Source of the DNA: an uncultured Sphingobacteriaceae bacterium
GTDB taxonomy: Bacteria > Bacteroidota > Bacteroidia > Sphingobacteriales > Sphingobacteriaceae
DNA: 31,772 nucleotides
Reading direction: 5' to 3'
Assembly (NCBI GenBank): GCA_946887045.1
Contig: CAMPKC010000055.1
Coordinates: 1-31,772, forward strand
The stretch's first letter is position 1. The number at the start of each line of letters is the position of its first letter. Positions 1 through 6,969 of the stretch are shown one piece after another. Below the pieces are notes generated by a model, which was not told where the DNA came from, searched no databases, and saw nothing but the letters and a program-made list of their open reading frames with translations. Both the position numbers and the translations under genes were made by a program.

Positions 1-2
1 GA

Positions 3-250
3 AGAAATTTGGATACCGATAAAACAAAAGAACATCAGCCACTAACGCGGATTTTGCGTCAGATGGGGCTAATTATATTCACGAAAATGCAAGCAGGGGA
101 GAAGACCGGTTAGTTGAGAATCCGGAAGATTATGAACATAGTTCTGCAAGGTTTTATATAGTCGGTGAGCACGGGTGGGTCCCTGTTACAAACTACTTGG
201 AGCTTCAGGATATTGATTTGTCTAAAATTGTAGCGCCGCAGAATCCCTGA
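3..250 (+). pseudogene. 3' end of an unrecognised gene, apparently frameshifted
   Basis: From about position 38 to the TGA at 248-250 one frame reads as plausible protein, ending ...LELQDIDLSKIVAPQNP. That frame has a stop at 20-22 and no ATG, GTG or TTG after it that could serve as a start. The next frame (from position 3) reads protein-like in its first 14 or so codons (NLDTDKTKEHQPL). A single-base shift around 25-45 would join the two. The simplest view is the C-terminal part of a gene that begins outside the window and carries a frameshift, or a sequence error. I do not recognise the family. Confidence 0.35.
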
Positions 251-314
251 AGGAGGAGACTCTGCGCGGAACGAAAGTTTACACTAGAAGTAAACAAATG
301 GAAGAAAGTCAATG

Positions 315-665
315 CTATTTGTAATCTTCCTCTTTGGCTATTGGAACGATTTCAAATTTTAAATTCCATTCTTTTATGTTTTCTAAAATTGGCAAAAAAG
401 CTAAGCCTTTTTCAGACAACTTGTATTCTACCCTTGGTGGTATTTCCTTATATGCCAATCTTGTCAATAGTCCATCTTCTTCCAACTCTTTTAACTGTTC
501 GGTTAGTACTTTCCTTGAGATGTGTGGTACTATGGCATCTAACTGACCAAAACGAATGTTACGGGTGCCAATGACATTTATAATTATCGGCTTCCATTTA
601 TTACCGATTGTGCCAATAGCCCTCGTAAACGGGCAATTTGAATTGCAAAACTTTTCGTCTCTCAT
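315..665 (-). CDS. HxlR-family winged-helix transcriptional regulator
   Basis: A 116-aa protein covering one HxlR domain, the normal size for the family. It opens with the typical N-terminal cysteine stretch (FCNSNCPFTRAIGTIGNKWK), followed by the winged helix with ISRKVLTEQLKELEEDGL and the wing segment PPRVEYKLSEKG. HxlR proteins are dimeric cytoplasmic regulators that often sense electrophiles or redox state through the N-terminal cysteine and control an adjacent oxidoreductase. It is divergent from the SDR gene at 774, with 108 bp between them. That spacer holds inverted repeats, so autoregulation and control of the SDR are likely (inference). The effector is unknown. Confidence 0.92.
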   Translation of the reverse strand: MRDEKFCNSNCPFTRAIGTIGNKWKPIIINVIGTRNIRFGQLDAIVPHISRKVLTEQLKELEEDGLLTRLAYKEIPPRVEYKLSEKGLAFLPILENIKEWNLKFEIVPIAKEEDYK

Positions 666-681
666 GCTTTAAAAATTTGTA

Positions 682-719
682 GTTACCCAATAGTAACCAG
701 AACACACTATAATGGTTAC
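682..719. promoter_or_regulatory. Inverted-repeat operator candidate between hxlR-type gene and SDR
   Basis: The spacer contains GTTAC (682-686) and GTAAC (693-697) as a 6-base-spaced dyad, and then GGTTAC (714-719), an inverted copy of GTAACC (693-698). On the minus strand a TAnnTTTG match (TATTTTTG, complement of 719-726) adjoins the last copy and could be the -7 element of the regulator gene. Repeated GTAAC half-sites inside a divergent promoter region fit binding of a dimeric regulator such as the neighbouring HxlR protein. This is inferred from position and symmetry only. Confidence 0.5.
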
Positions 720-738
720 AAAAATAAACTATCAATGG

Positions 739-746
739 TAGCTTTG
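739..746 (+). promoter_or_regulatory. Bacteroidota -7 element for the SDR gene
   Basis: TAGCTTTG matches the Bacteroidota consensus TAnnTTTG exactly and lies 27 bases before the ATG at 774. The expected -33 region falls on the GGTTAC operator half-site, which would let a bound repressor block the polymerase. Confidence 0.5.
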
Positions 747-773
747 CCAGGGTAATTCTAAAAAAGATTAAAA

Positions 774-1541
774 ATGAGTAAATTAAAAAACAAAGTAGCA
801 GTGATTACAGGCGGCAATAGCGGTATCGGGTTTGGTATAGCTGAAGCATTTAAAAACGAAGGTGCAGTTGGGGCTATTGTTGGCAGAAATCAGGAAACTT
901 TAGATAGTTCTGTGAATCAACTTGGTGATAATTTTATAGCCATAAATGCCGATGTGACCAATCTTGCCGACCTTGAGAGAGTGTTTAAAGAAACATCTGA
1001 AAACTTTGGTAAAATAGACGTGATTGTAGCCAATGCAGGTGGTGCAGTTACAGGTGCAGCATTTGGTTCTGTGGCAGATATTGGCGAAGCCGACTATGAC
1101 AAGACAATGGATTTGAACCTGAAAAGTGTTTATTTTACTGTCCATAAAGGACTACCTTATATGAATGATGGTGGTTCTATTATTCTTATCGGGTCAAATG
1201 CAGCGCATCGGGCATATACATCATTTTCACTTTATGGTGCTACCAAGGCGGCTGTTATTCATTTTGCCAAAGGATTCTCAAACGACCTTTTAGATAGAAG
1301 GATTAGAGCAAATGTGATATCGCCAGGTACAACAGATACACCAGTATTCGACAAATTTATTCCTGCCGAACAACTTGAAGCTGTAAAAAAATACTGGGCA
1401 GATGTAATGCCGATAGGTAGAATTGGACAACCATCTGACATTGGCAAAACAGCGGTGTTTCTAGCTTCTGATGATTCATCGTTTATGCTTGGTGCTGAAC
1501 TACTTGTTGATGGCGGTCTAACCTATTTGTCGCCAAAATAG
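774..1541 (+). CDS. SDR-family NAD(P)-dependent oxidoreductase
   Basis: A 255-aa classical short-chain dehydrogenase of normal length. The cofactor motif TGGNSGIG is at residues 12-19, NAG at 87-89, the catalytic Ser near 141 and the YxxxK pair at Tyr154/Lys158. The C-terminal half has the usual ISPGTTDTP and LVDGG segments. It reduces or oxidises a carbonyl/alcohol substrate that the sequence does not reveal. It is divergently paired with an HxlR regulator, a common arrangement for stress- or xenobiotic-responsive SDRs. A stem-loop follows the stop codon. A relict of a similar gene lies 77 bp downstream. Confidence 0.93.
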   Translation: MSKLKNKVAVITGGNSGIGFGIAEAFKNEGAVGAIVGRNQETLDSSVNQLGDNFIAINADVTNLADLERVFKETSENFGKIDVIVANAGGAVTGAAFGSVADIGEADYDKTMDLNLKSVYFTVHKGLPYMNDGGSIILIGSNAAHRAYTSFSLYGATKAAVIHFAKGFSNDLLDRRIRANVISPGTTDTPVFDKFIPAEQLEAVKKYWADVMPIGRIGQPSDIGKTAVFLASDDSSFMLGAELLVDGGLTYLSPK

Positions 1542-1565
1542 CTGACCATATTTTTTCAAAATTAT

Positions 1566-1591
1566 AGCCTTTGGTAATTCTGCCAAAGGCT
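1566..1591 (+). terminator. Stem-loop after the SDR gene
   Basis: A perfect 9-bp stem (AGCCTTTGG / CCAAAGGCT, arms 1566-1574 and 1583-1591, 8-base loop) lies 24 bases past the SDR stop. It is followed by an AT-rich stretch (TTTAAATTATAAATAA) but no long T-run, so termination may be partial. Confidence 0.6.
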
Positions 1592-1618
1592 CAGTTTAAA
1601 TTATAAATAATAGAAAGA

Positions 1619-1702
1619 ATGCGTAAATTAAAAAACTAAGTAGCGGTAGTTACAGGTGCTTCAAAAAGAATAGTTGCGTCTATTGCGAATATTGAATCGT
1701 AA
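1619..1702 (+). pseudogene. Relict of an SDR gene N-terminus
   Basis: Starting at ATG 1619 the frame reads MRKLKN, then a TAA stop (1637-1639), then VAVVTGASKRIVASIANIES and another stop. This matches the start of an SDR (compare MSKLKNKVAVITGG of the gene at 774), including the TGAS cofactor-loop opening. The first 38 or so bases are nearly identical to those of the intact SDR, with AAA (Lys) changed to TAA. Only the first 25 or so codons survive. It is either a decayed tandem duplicate or the residue of a second SDR gene lost by deletion. Confidence 0.7.
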
Positions 1703-1795
1703 CAGTCTCTTTGCAGACTCTGACGAATTGATTTTTGCCGCAAATAACCCTGCAAAACGTCGCCTTTACACACTCGTTATACCTCCTTAAATAAG

Positions 1796-1803
1796 TAATT
1801 TTG
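1796..1803 (+). promoter_or_regulatory. Bacteroidota -7 element for the first DHFR-like gene
   Basis: TAATTTTG is an exact TAnnTTTG match ending 23 bases before the ATG at 1827. No good TTTG -33 element is visible at the expected spacing. Confidence 0.4.
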
Positions 1804-1826
1804 CTGCCTAACCTAATTATTAAAAA

Positions 1827-2399
1827 ATGAGAAAAATAATTTCATTTATGCACATATCGCTTGACGGTTTTGTTGCGGGCCCCAAAGGAGAAATGGACTG
1901 GATTAAAGTTGATGAAGAAATTTTTGATTTTGTGGGTAAGCGGATAAGCGGAGGCGACACTGCATTATATGGCCGGGTAACTTATCAGATGATGGAAAAT
2001 TACTGGCCTACCGCAGCAGACAAGCCGACCGCGACCAGGCACGATATTGAACATTCTAAGTGGTATAACAAAGTTCACAAAGTTGTTTTATCAAAAAAAT
2101 TGGAAGAAGCGGGTTTGCCTAACACAAAAATTATTAGCGACAACCTATCGGACAGAATAAATGAAATAAAACAACAGGCAGGTGAAGATATTTTGCTTTT
2201 TGGCAGCCCGACAGCAACACATTCACTTAGTCAACTGGACTTAATTGACGGATACTGGCTCTTTGTTAATCCAATTATTCTTGGACAAGGCATTCCATTG
2301 TTTACGGACATCAAAGACAAAATAAAACTCAACCTATTGACTACTCATCAATTTACTTGCGGGGTAACGGAACTAAATTACATAGTAGATAGGCCATAA
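1827..2399 (+). CDS. Dihydrofolate reductase family protein (RibD C-terminal-like)
   Basis: A 190-aa single-domain protein of the RibD_C/DHFR-like superfamily. The N-terminus shows the hallmark strand and loop MHISLDGFVAGPKGEMDW, followed by GGDTALYGRVTYQMM (nucleotide-binding region) and, late in the protein, DILLFGSPTATHSL and NPIILGQGIPLF. Members bind NADPH and are usually annotated as DHFR-like reductases; the true substrate is unknown and this is not a housekeeping FolA. A related gene lies at 3349, with an AraC-type regulator between them. The TAA stop overlaps a TAACAACG motif discussed in the findings. Confidence 0.9.
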   Translation: MRKIISFMHISLDGFVAGPKGEMDWIKVDEEIFDFVGKRISGGDTALYGRVTYQMMENYWPTAADKPTATRHDIEHSKWYNKVHKVVLSKKLEEAGLPNTKIISDNLSDRINEIKQQAGEDILLFGSPTATHSLSQLDLIDGYWLFVNPIILGQGIPLFTDIKDKIKLNLLTTHQFTCGVTELNYIVDRP

Positions 2400-2548
2400 C
2401 AACGGCCTCGCATCAGCAAGGGTCGTAATTCTCGAATTTTTTCTACCTTTAAATATGCTGGGTGCCCGGCGATAATGATTGCTTTCTATCCGCCATTGTC
2501 GCAGAGCCCCAAACGTAGCGATAATTGTAAGCCGACTCCACCATACCT

Positions 2549-3307
2549 ATGGAACACAAAGAAATAAAGCCCTGCATAGAATTAGAACCATTTATTCATT
2601 CTTTTTGGGAATTGAAAGGTGGCGAAAGCGACCGACAATGGGAGCGAAATTTTCCTGACGGATGTGCAGGACTGGTTTTGAATTTAGGGGACACTTGTAT
2701 TACAGATAACGGGTCGGTTAATATGGAGTTTGGTAAAACCTATGTGGTTGGCGCTATGACATCTTTTAAAGACAGTTTCATCAGCAATAACACACATTTA
2801 TTAGGAGTGTGTTTCAAGCCAGCAAGTTTTTCAGTTTTTTATAATTACGCAGCACAAAATGAACTGACAGATAGCACCGTTGAACTTGAGAAAACGCATT
2901 CATTTAGTATTGATAAGATCCTAGAAAACCCTGCAAAGTATCTCAACTGCTTTTTTACAGACAGAATTAGAAAAAGAGACAATCAATTACAATCAGTTTT
3001 AGAAAATATTCATAGCTCAAACGGACAATTAAGCATTTACGAGCTTGCTAAAAGAAATTGCACAACCGTAAGGCAGCTAGAGCGTAGTTTCAAAACACAT
3101 GTGGGTATTTCTCCAAAAGGATATTCAAACATTGTTCGTTTTCAAAATGCTTTAAACCTGATTAAAAACTCTGATGATAAACGTAGTTTGTTAGATATTG
3201 CGTTCGAGTGCGGCTTTTACGACCATTCACATCTTGTTAACGAAATTAAACGTAACACCGGACTGGCACCCACACAAATTAATTTGTCGCATTTTTCCAA
3301 GGCATAA
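2549..3307 (+). CDS. AraC-family transcriptional regulator
   Basis: A 252-aa protein. The N-terminal 130 or so residues (FIHSFWELKGGESDRQWERNFPDG, later GVCFKPASFSVFY) resemble the sensory domain of DUF6597-type AraC regulators. The C-terminal 100 residues form the double helix-turn-helix: first helix pair near SIYELAKRNCTTVRQLERSFK, second near SLLDIAFECGFYDHSHLVNEI, ending with the conserved G-x-x-PTQI-type segment. It sits in the same direction between two DHFR-like genes, 41 bp before the second, so it may control that gene or both (inference). Inducer unknown. Confidence 0.9.
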   Translation: MEHKEIKPCIELEPFIHSFWELKGGESDRQWERNFPDGCAGLVLNLGDTCITDNGSVNMEFGKTYVVGAMTSFKDSFISNNTHLLGVCFKPASFSVFYNYAAQNELTDSTVELEKTHSFSIDKILENPAKYLNCFFTDRIRKRDNQLQSVLENIHSSNGQLSIYELAKRNCTTVRQLERSFKTHVGISPKGYSNIVRFQNALNLIKNSDDKRSLLDIAFECGFYDHSHLVNEIKRNTGLAPTQINLSHFSKA

Positions 3308-3348
3308 AAGATGTATCTCTTTTTATTTGCAAGAAAAATATAAGAATA

Positions 3349-3906
3349 ATGAAAAGTGTAATTTTAAATCTTGCAGTTACTTTAGATGGGTTTATTGAAG
3401 GGCCGAACGGAGAAATTGACTGGTGTATAATGGACGATGATATGAACTTCGACGCATTCATTGAAAGTATTGATACGATGTTTTACGGAAGAGTGAGTTA
3501 CGATGCCTGGGGGAATTTTCAACCTGATGAAAATACAAGTTCGGCAGAGAAAGAGATGTGGCGGGGAATACACTCTAAAAATAAATTCGTTTTTTCGAGT
3601 CAAAACCGAACTGACGAAAAAGCTACGTTCATTTCTTCGGACATTGCCAACAGGGTGGCAGAAATAAAGAAACAAGGAGGCAAGGATATTTGGCTTTACG
3701 GCGGTGCAAACCTTATTAAGACATTCATCAACTTGAGATTGATTGACATATACAAAATATCTGTTCACCCGGTGGCTTTGGGCAGTGGCAAGCCTTTGTT
3801 TGAGAACTTGAAAGAACGACTTGGATTGAAATTAACAGGCACCAGAGCTTTTAAATCGGGAGTTGTAGAACTGACATACGAACCTGAAAGAACAACGATG
3901 AGTTGA
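3349..3906 (+). CDS. Dihydrofolate reductase family protein, second paralogue
   Basis: A 185-aa RibD_C/DHFR-like protein. It shares the architecture of the gene at 1827: LAVTLDGFIEGPNGEIDW at the N-terminus, DTMFYGRVSYDAW, then DIWLYGGANLIKTFI and HPVALGSGKPLF. The two proteins are clearly related but divergent, so they are old paralogues or separately acquired genes, not a recent duplication. A weak promoter-like TTTATTTG lies at 3322-3329, just after the AraC stop, so the gene may be co-transcribed with the regulator or have its own start. Probable NADPH-dependent reductase, substrate unknown. Confidence 0.9.
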   Translation: MKSVILNLAVTLDGFIEGPNGEIDWCIMDDDMNFDAFIESIDTMFYGRVSYDAWGNFQPDENTSSAEKEMWRGIHSKNKFVFSSQNRTDEKATFISSDIANRVAEIKKQGGKDIWLYGGANLIKTFINLRLIDIYKISVHPVALGSGKPLFENLKERLGLKLTGTRAFKSGVVELTYEPERTTMS

Positions 3907-3920
3907 CGTCGGTTTGGCTG

Positions 3921-3942
3921 GTGCGAGCTTTGCAGCTCGTAC
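3921..3942. repeat. Short palindrome, REP- or cassette-tail-like
   Basis: GTGCGAGC (3921-3928) and GCTCGTAC (3935-3942) form an 8-bp stem with one G-T pair around a 6-base loop, 15 bases after the second DHFR-like stop. No T-run follows, so it is not a typical terminator. The sequence leading into it (CGTCGGTTTGG) resembles the tail after arr (AGCGGTTTAGG at 4557-4567). It may be a REP-like element or the remnant of a cassette end. Only one copy is present here. Confidence 0.35.
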
Positions 3943-4066
3943 TCTCATTAGTGAATGGCGATTTATTGCTGGTGCCTTGTGCTGGCTTATGGGATCGCTT
4001 CGAGAGAAATATGCACCGTGAAACGATTTGAAGACAACATTAATCTATTAAAAATATACTTTGGCA

Positions 4067-4507
4067 ATGGAACAAAAAGAGCAGGATTTAATTAAACAGG
4101 GTGCATCACCTTTTGCCCAAACTTACTTTCACGGTACAAAGGCTGACTTAAAAGTTGGCGACCAAATTATAGCCGGCAACAACTCAAACTTCGGACAAAG
4201 AAAAAACGCAAAGTATATTTTCCTGTCGGCAACATTAGATGCGGCAATATGGGGCGCTGAACTCGCTGTTGGTGATGGGCAGCAAAGGATATATTTAGTA
4301 GAACCAACGGGAGCAATTGAGGACGACCCCGATCTGACCGACAAGAAATTCCCGGGCAATCCGACAAAATCTTATCGTTCAACCGAACCATTTAGGGTTG
4401 TCGGCGAGGTTACAGTTTGGCAGCCACATCCTGCCGAACAAGTTAAAGCAATGAAGGACGCATTGGAGAAACTAAAAGAACAGGGTATTAATTCGCTAAA
4501 CGACTAA
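4067..4507 (+). CDS. arr: NAD+--rifampin ADP-ribosyltransferase
   Basis: A 146-aa protein from ATG 4067; a TTG two codons upstream (4061) is also in frame but ATG is preferred. It matches Arr along its whole short length: FAQTYFHGTKADLKVGDQI at the start, NAKYIFLSATLDAAIWGAELA, RIYLVEPTG, the DPNLTD-like DPDLTDKKFPGNPTKSYR, and the end VVGEVTVW. Arr transfers ADP-ribose from NAD+ to a rifamycin hydroxyl in the cytoplasm and inactivates the drug. Chromosomal arr genes are common in Bacteroidota and also occur as integron cassettes. It lies in a string of single-gene units with short intergenic palindromes. Whether it confers resistance in this host is not shown. Confidence 0.93.
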   Translation: MEQKEQDLIKQGASPFAQTYFHGTKADLKVGDQIIAGNNSNFGQRKNAKYIFLSATLDAAIWGAELAVGDGQQRIYLVEPTGAIEDDPDLTDKKFPGNPTKSYRSTEPFRVVGEVTVWQPHPAEQVKAMKDALEKLKEQGINSLND

Positions 4508-4526
4508 ATACTGGGTCGAAAAACTT

Positions 4527-4555
4527 TTAGCGAATGAAGAACAAAGATTCGCTAA
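4527..4555. repeat. Inverted repeat downstream of arr
   Basis: TTAGCGAAT (4527-4535) and ATTCGCTAA (4547-4555) make a perfect 9-bp inverted repeat with an 11-base spacer. A third copy, ATTCGCTAA, lies at 4491-4499 inside the last codons of arr. No T-run follows, so this is not a standard terminator. It runs directly into TAACAGCG (4553-4560). The local repetition suggests a recombination or insertion footprint. Confidence 0.55.
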
Positions 4556-4581
4556 CAGCGGTTTAGGACTAATTATAAAAT

Positions 4582-4794
4582 ATGAACCTGATTTTAGAAA
4601 AGGAACTCATTGAAATCATTGAAAACGATATTTTAATGATTGATATTTTGAAAATCGTCAGAGGTCTGGAAGTAAATGATTGTTGGGTAGGAGCTGGTTT
4701 TGTTAGGAATAAAGTTTGGGATGAAAAACATAAAATGAAACGAACAGAACTTAATGATGTTGACGTCATATACTTTGATAAATCCATAAAGTGA
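4582..4794 (+). pseudogene. Truncated nucleotidyltransferase-family gene (N-terminal third)
   Basis: 70 codons matching the start of the NTP_transf_6-type nucleotidyltransferase family (COG3575): ...ILKIVRGLEVNDCWVGAGFVRNKVWDEKH, then the DVDVIYFD metal-binding aspartates. Full-length members run to roughly 180-200 aa, so nearly two thirds are missing. The frame ends at TGA right after YFDKSIK, and the next gene starts 14 bp later, so the 3' part was deleted, not merely frameshifted. A residual peptide might still be made, but the catalytic domain cannot be complete. Confidence 0.75.
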
Positions 4795-4808
4795 CTATTA
4801 TTTAAAAA

Positions 4809-5831
4809 ATGATGCGTATTATTCGAAGATTTTTGCTCGGACTAATTTTGTTCCACGGATTGCCTGTTTTTGCTCAGAATGATCCTGTATATTATAATGA
4901 GACTGTTAAGCCAAGAGTTCGTGTCATAATTGATAATGATTTTGGCGGAGACCCCGATGGATTATTTCAATTAGCGCATCATATACTATCACCATCTGTT
5001 GAAATAAAAGGCATTATCGGTTCTCAGCATTATAAAGGAGGCTTTTATGGCTCCTCGGAAACCGCAACGTATGCGTGTACACAAGTGAAAGAGCTCTTAA
5101 GCATAATGCGATTGACAGGGAAATTTCCTGTTTATGAGGGCGGAGCTTCGGGTCTAACTGATATTAAAGCACCTGTAATATCAGAAGGCGCGGAAGCTAT
5201 CGTAAAGGAAGCCATGCGTGAGGATACAAGAATGCCACTGTATGTGGTTTGTGGTGCTGGCCTAACAAATATAGCCAGCGCTTATCTTATAGAGCCTCGA
5301 ATAGCTAAGAGAATTATTTTGGTATGGATAGGCGGTGCAGAATACCAGGGATTAGCAATACCCCCGCCACATGGAAAAAATCCTGAGTATAATTTAGGAA
5401 TTGATATAAAAGCAAGTCAGGTGATTTTCAATGATTCAGATATTCCAGTTTGGCAAATACCCCGGGATGCATACAGGCAAGCATTATATTCATATCCCGA
5501 ATTGGTATATAAAATCAAAACAAAGGGCATCACAGGGAAATTTTTAGTTGAAAAGCTGGAGGACTTAATGAAGAGAGCAAAGCGTTCGCTTGGCGAAGCA
5601 TATGTTTTAGGCGATAGTCCTTTAGTTTTATTGACGGCTTTGCAAACTTCGTGGGAAGCCGACCCCGCGTCAAGTAAATATGTTATAAAATCTGCTCCCC
5701 GAATTAATGATTCCGGCTTATATGAAGAAACTTCAGAAGGTCGTAAAGTTCGGGTTTACACCAATTTAGATACTCGCTTAATGCTTGATGATTTGGTTGC
5801 CAAGCTTGCTTTACGGGAGATGAGGAAATAG
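4809..5831 (+). CDS. Secreted nucleoside hydrolase-like protein
   Basis: A 340-aa protein with an N-terminal signal peptide (hydrophobic LLGLILFHGLPVFA, cleavage about residue 22). The mature part opens with VIIDNDFGGDPDGLFQLAHH, equivalent to the calcium-binding DxDxxxDD motif of inosine-uridine nucleoside hydrolases. Later come VVCGAGLTNIASAYL and NPEYNLGIDIKASQVIFNDSD, matching the family's central and C-terminal Ca/ribose-binding segments. It is predicted to cleave N-ribosidic bonds of nucleosides, or related substrates, in the periplasm. The GGDPDG variant of the first motif differs from classical DDxxAL enzymes, so the substrate may differ. Two adjacent ATGs begin the frame. Confidence 0.85.
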   Translation: MMRIIRRFLLGLILFHGLPVFAQNDPVYYNETVKPRVRVIIDNDFGGDPDGLFQLAHHILSPSVEIKGIIGSQHYKGGFYGSSETATYACTQVKELLSIMRLTGKFPVYEGGASGLTDIKAPVISEGAEAIVKEAMREDTRMPLYVVCGAGLTNIASAYLIEPRIAKRIILVWIGGAEYQGLAIPPPHGKNPEYNLGIDIKASQVIFNDSDIPVWQIPRDAYRQALYSYPELVYKIKTKGITGKFLVEKLEDLMKRAKRSLGEAYVLGDSPLVLLTALQTSWEADPASSKYVIKSAPRINDSGLYEETSEGRKVRVYTNLDTRLMLDDLVAKLALREMRK

Positions 5832-5878
5832 GAGACAATCCAGCCCGGGAGCATTGATATAAACACGAAAACATACTT

Positions 5879-6220
5879 ATGGTTTACGACACCAAACTAG
5901 CGGACAGGATAAGGGAGTACCTCGCTCAATTCCCGAAGCTAAAAATTGAAGAAAAAGAAATGTTTCGCGGACTCACCTTTATGGTTAATGAAAAAATGTG
6001 TGTCAGCGTAAGCGGAGAAAACTTAATGTGTCGCTTCGATCCGGCGCTGACACTAGAGGTGGCCGAAAAAACCGGATTCCTGCCCATGACAATGCGAAAT
6101 AGACAGTACAAAGGGTATTGTTATGTGGAGCCGGAGGGATTTAAAAGTAAGACCGACTTTGAGTATTGGGTAAATTTGTGTTTAGACTTTAACGACCGGG
6201 CGAAAGCATCAAAGAAGTGA
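5879..6220 (+). CDS. TfoX/Sxy N-terminal domain protein
   Basis: A 113-aa cytoplasmic protein consisting of a TfoX N-terminal domain alone: KEMFRGLTFMVNEKMCVSVSGENLMCRFDP followed by GYCYVEPEGFKSKTDFEYWVNLCLDF. This matches the compact TfoX_N fold. In gammaproteobacteria TfoX activates competence genes. Stand-alone TfoX_N proteins are widespread in Bacteroidota and have no established role, so a competence function should not be assumed. It lies 47 bp after the nucleoside hydrolase gene and could share its transcript. Confidence 0.88.
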   Translation: MVYDTKLADRIREYLAQFPKLKIEEKEMFRGLTFMVNEKMCVSVSGENLMCRFDPALTLEVAEKTGFLPMTMRNRQYKGYCYVEPEGFKSKTDFEYWVNLCLDFNDRAKASKK

Positions 6221-6417
6221 GAGGGGAGAAAAGTGGACTTATTTTTGAGGCCGCCGAGACGCAACGACGAATGCGATGGTTTTACCGGGGCCTTCAGGGC
6301 TAATACAGAGCAAATAAAACAACCAGATGCTAAACGGGTTTTATGTACTTGGGATCGACGGAGTTTTTATCTGAATAAGATCAATAGAAGCTCTGCACCT
6401 GCTAACCGAAAATAAAA

Positions 6418-6888
6418 ATGGAAAAAATGGACCCCGAAATGCATCATGCAAATTATAAGAAATTTGGAATAATGCTTTTAATCTCGTTTTGCATTATGTA
6501 CGCCGTAATGTTTTTAAATGTCGACGAGGCAGATCATATTTATTTAAGTTTTTCTCGACTTTATATGTCGCTGTTGATGGTGTCACCCATGGCCCTGCTT
6601 ATGCTCACACTTATGAAAATGATGTATAAGGACAAAAAGTTAAACAGAATTATTTCCGTGTTAAGCATATCAATTTTCATCTTAGCGCTAATTCTCCTCA
6701 GGACACAGACGCCTGTCAGCGATACGCAATATATGAAAGCAATGATACCACATCATTCATCGGCTATTATGACAAGTGAAAAGGCAAATATTGCAGATCC
6801 TGAAGTGAAAAAATTATCTGAACAAATAATAAAATCTCAAAAAGAGGAAATTGCTCAAATGAAAGCAATGTTAGAAAGGCTGAATTGA
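6418..6888 (+). CDS. Membrane-anchored DUF305 protein
   Basis: A 156-aa protein with three predicted transmembrane segments (about residues 15-34, 46-65 and 76-95), then a short DUF305 domain carrying YMKAMIPHHSSAIMTSEKA and ending in a charged helix (KKLSEQIIKSQKEEIAQMKAML). The HH-containing helix is the DUF305 signature, a ferritin-like helical fold that often accompanies copper and other metal-handling genes. The N-terminus is Met/His rich (MEKMDPEMHHANY), which would suit metal contacts. The function is not established. The 197-bp spacer upstream holds no convincing gene. Confidence 0.88.
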   Translation: MEKMDPEMHHANYKKFGIMLLISFCIMYAVMFLNVDEADHIYLSFSRLYMSLLMVSPMALLMLTLMKMMYKDKKLNRIISVLSISIFILALILLRTQTPVSDTQYMKAMIPHHSSAIMTSEKANIADPEVKKLSEQIIKSQKEEIAQMKAMLERLN

Positions 6889-6920
6889 TAAAAAAGAAGC
6901 GTCGCCGGCAGAAATGTTTT

Positions 6921-6966
6921 AACGCTTTTTAATTGTTATTCAATTGCTTAAATTTAAAAAAGCGTT
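6921..6966 (+). promoter_or_regulatory. Nested inverted repeat just upstream of the PAP2 start
   Basis: AACGCTTTTT (6921-6930) pairs with AAAAAGCGTT (6957-6966), and inside it AATTG (6931-6935) pairs with CAATT (6941-6945). The right arm ends 3 bases before the ATG at 6970. The T-run is on the 5' arm and the A-run on the 3' arm, the reverse of an intrinsic terminator. In mRNA it would enclose the translation start region. Confidence 0.5.
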
Positions 6967-6969
6967 GAA

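Noticed and set aside
3921..3942. Intrinsic terminator after the second DHFR-like gene
   Set aside because: Good stem but no T-run on either strand; listed as a palindrome of unknown role.
4527..4555. attC recombination site of an integron cassette
   Set aside because: Lacks the paired RYYYAAC/GTTRRRY core boxes and the L boxes; kept only as an inverted repeat and a speculative finding.
6233..6415. 60-codon frame from a GTG between tfoX-N and the DUF305 gene
   Set aside because: GTG start, no recognisable family, unusual composition and no promoter or leader support; more likely spacer sequence.
6921..6966. Terminator of the DUF305 gene
   Set aside because: T-run precedes and A-run follows the loop on both strands, opposite to an intrinsic terminator.
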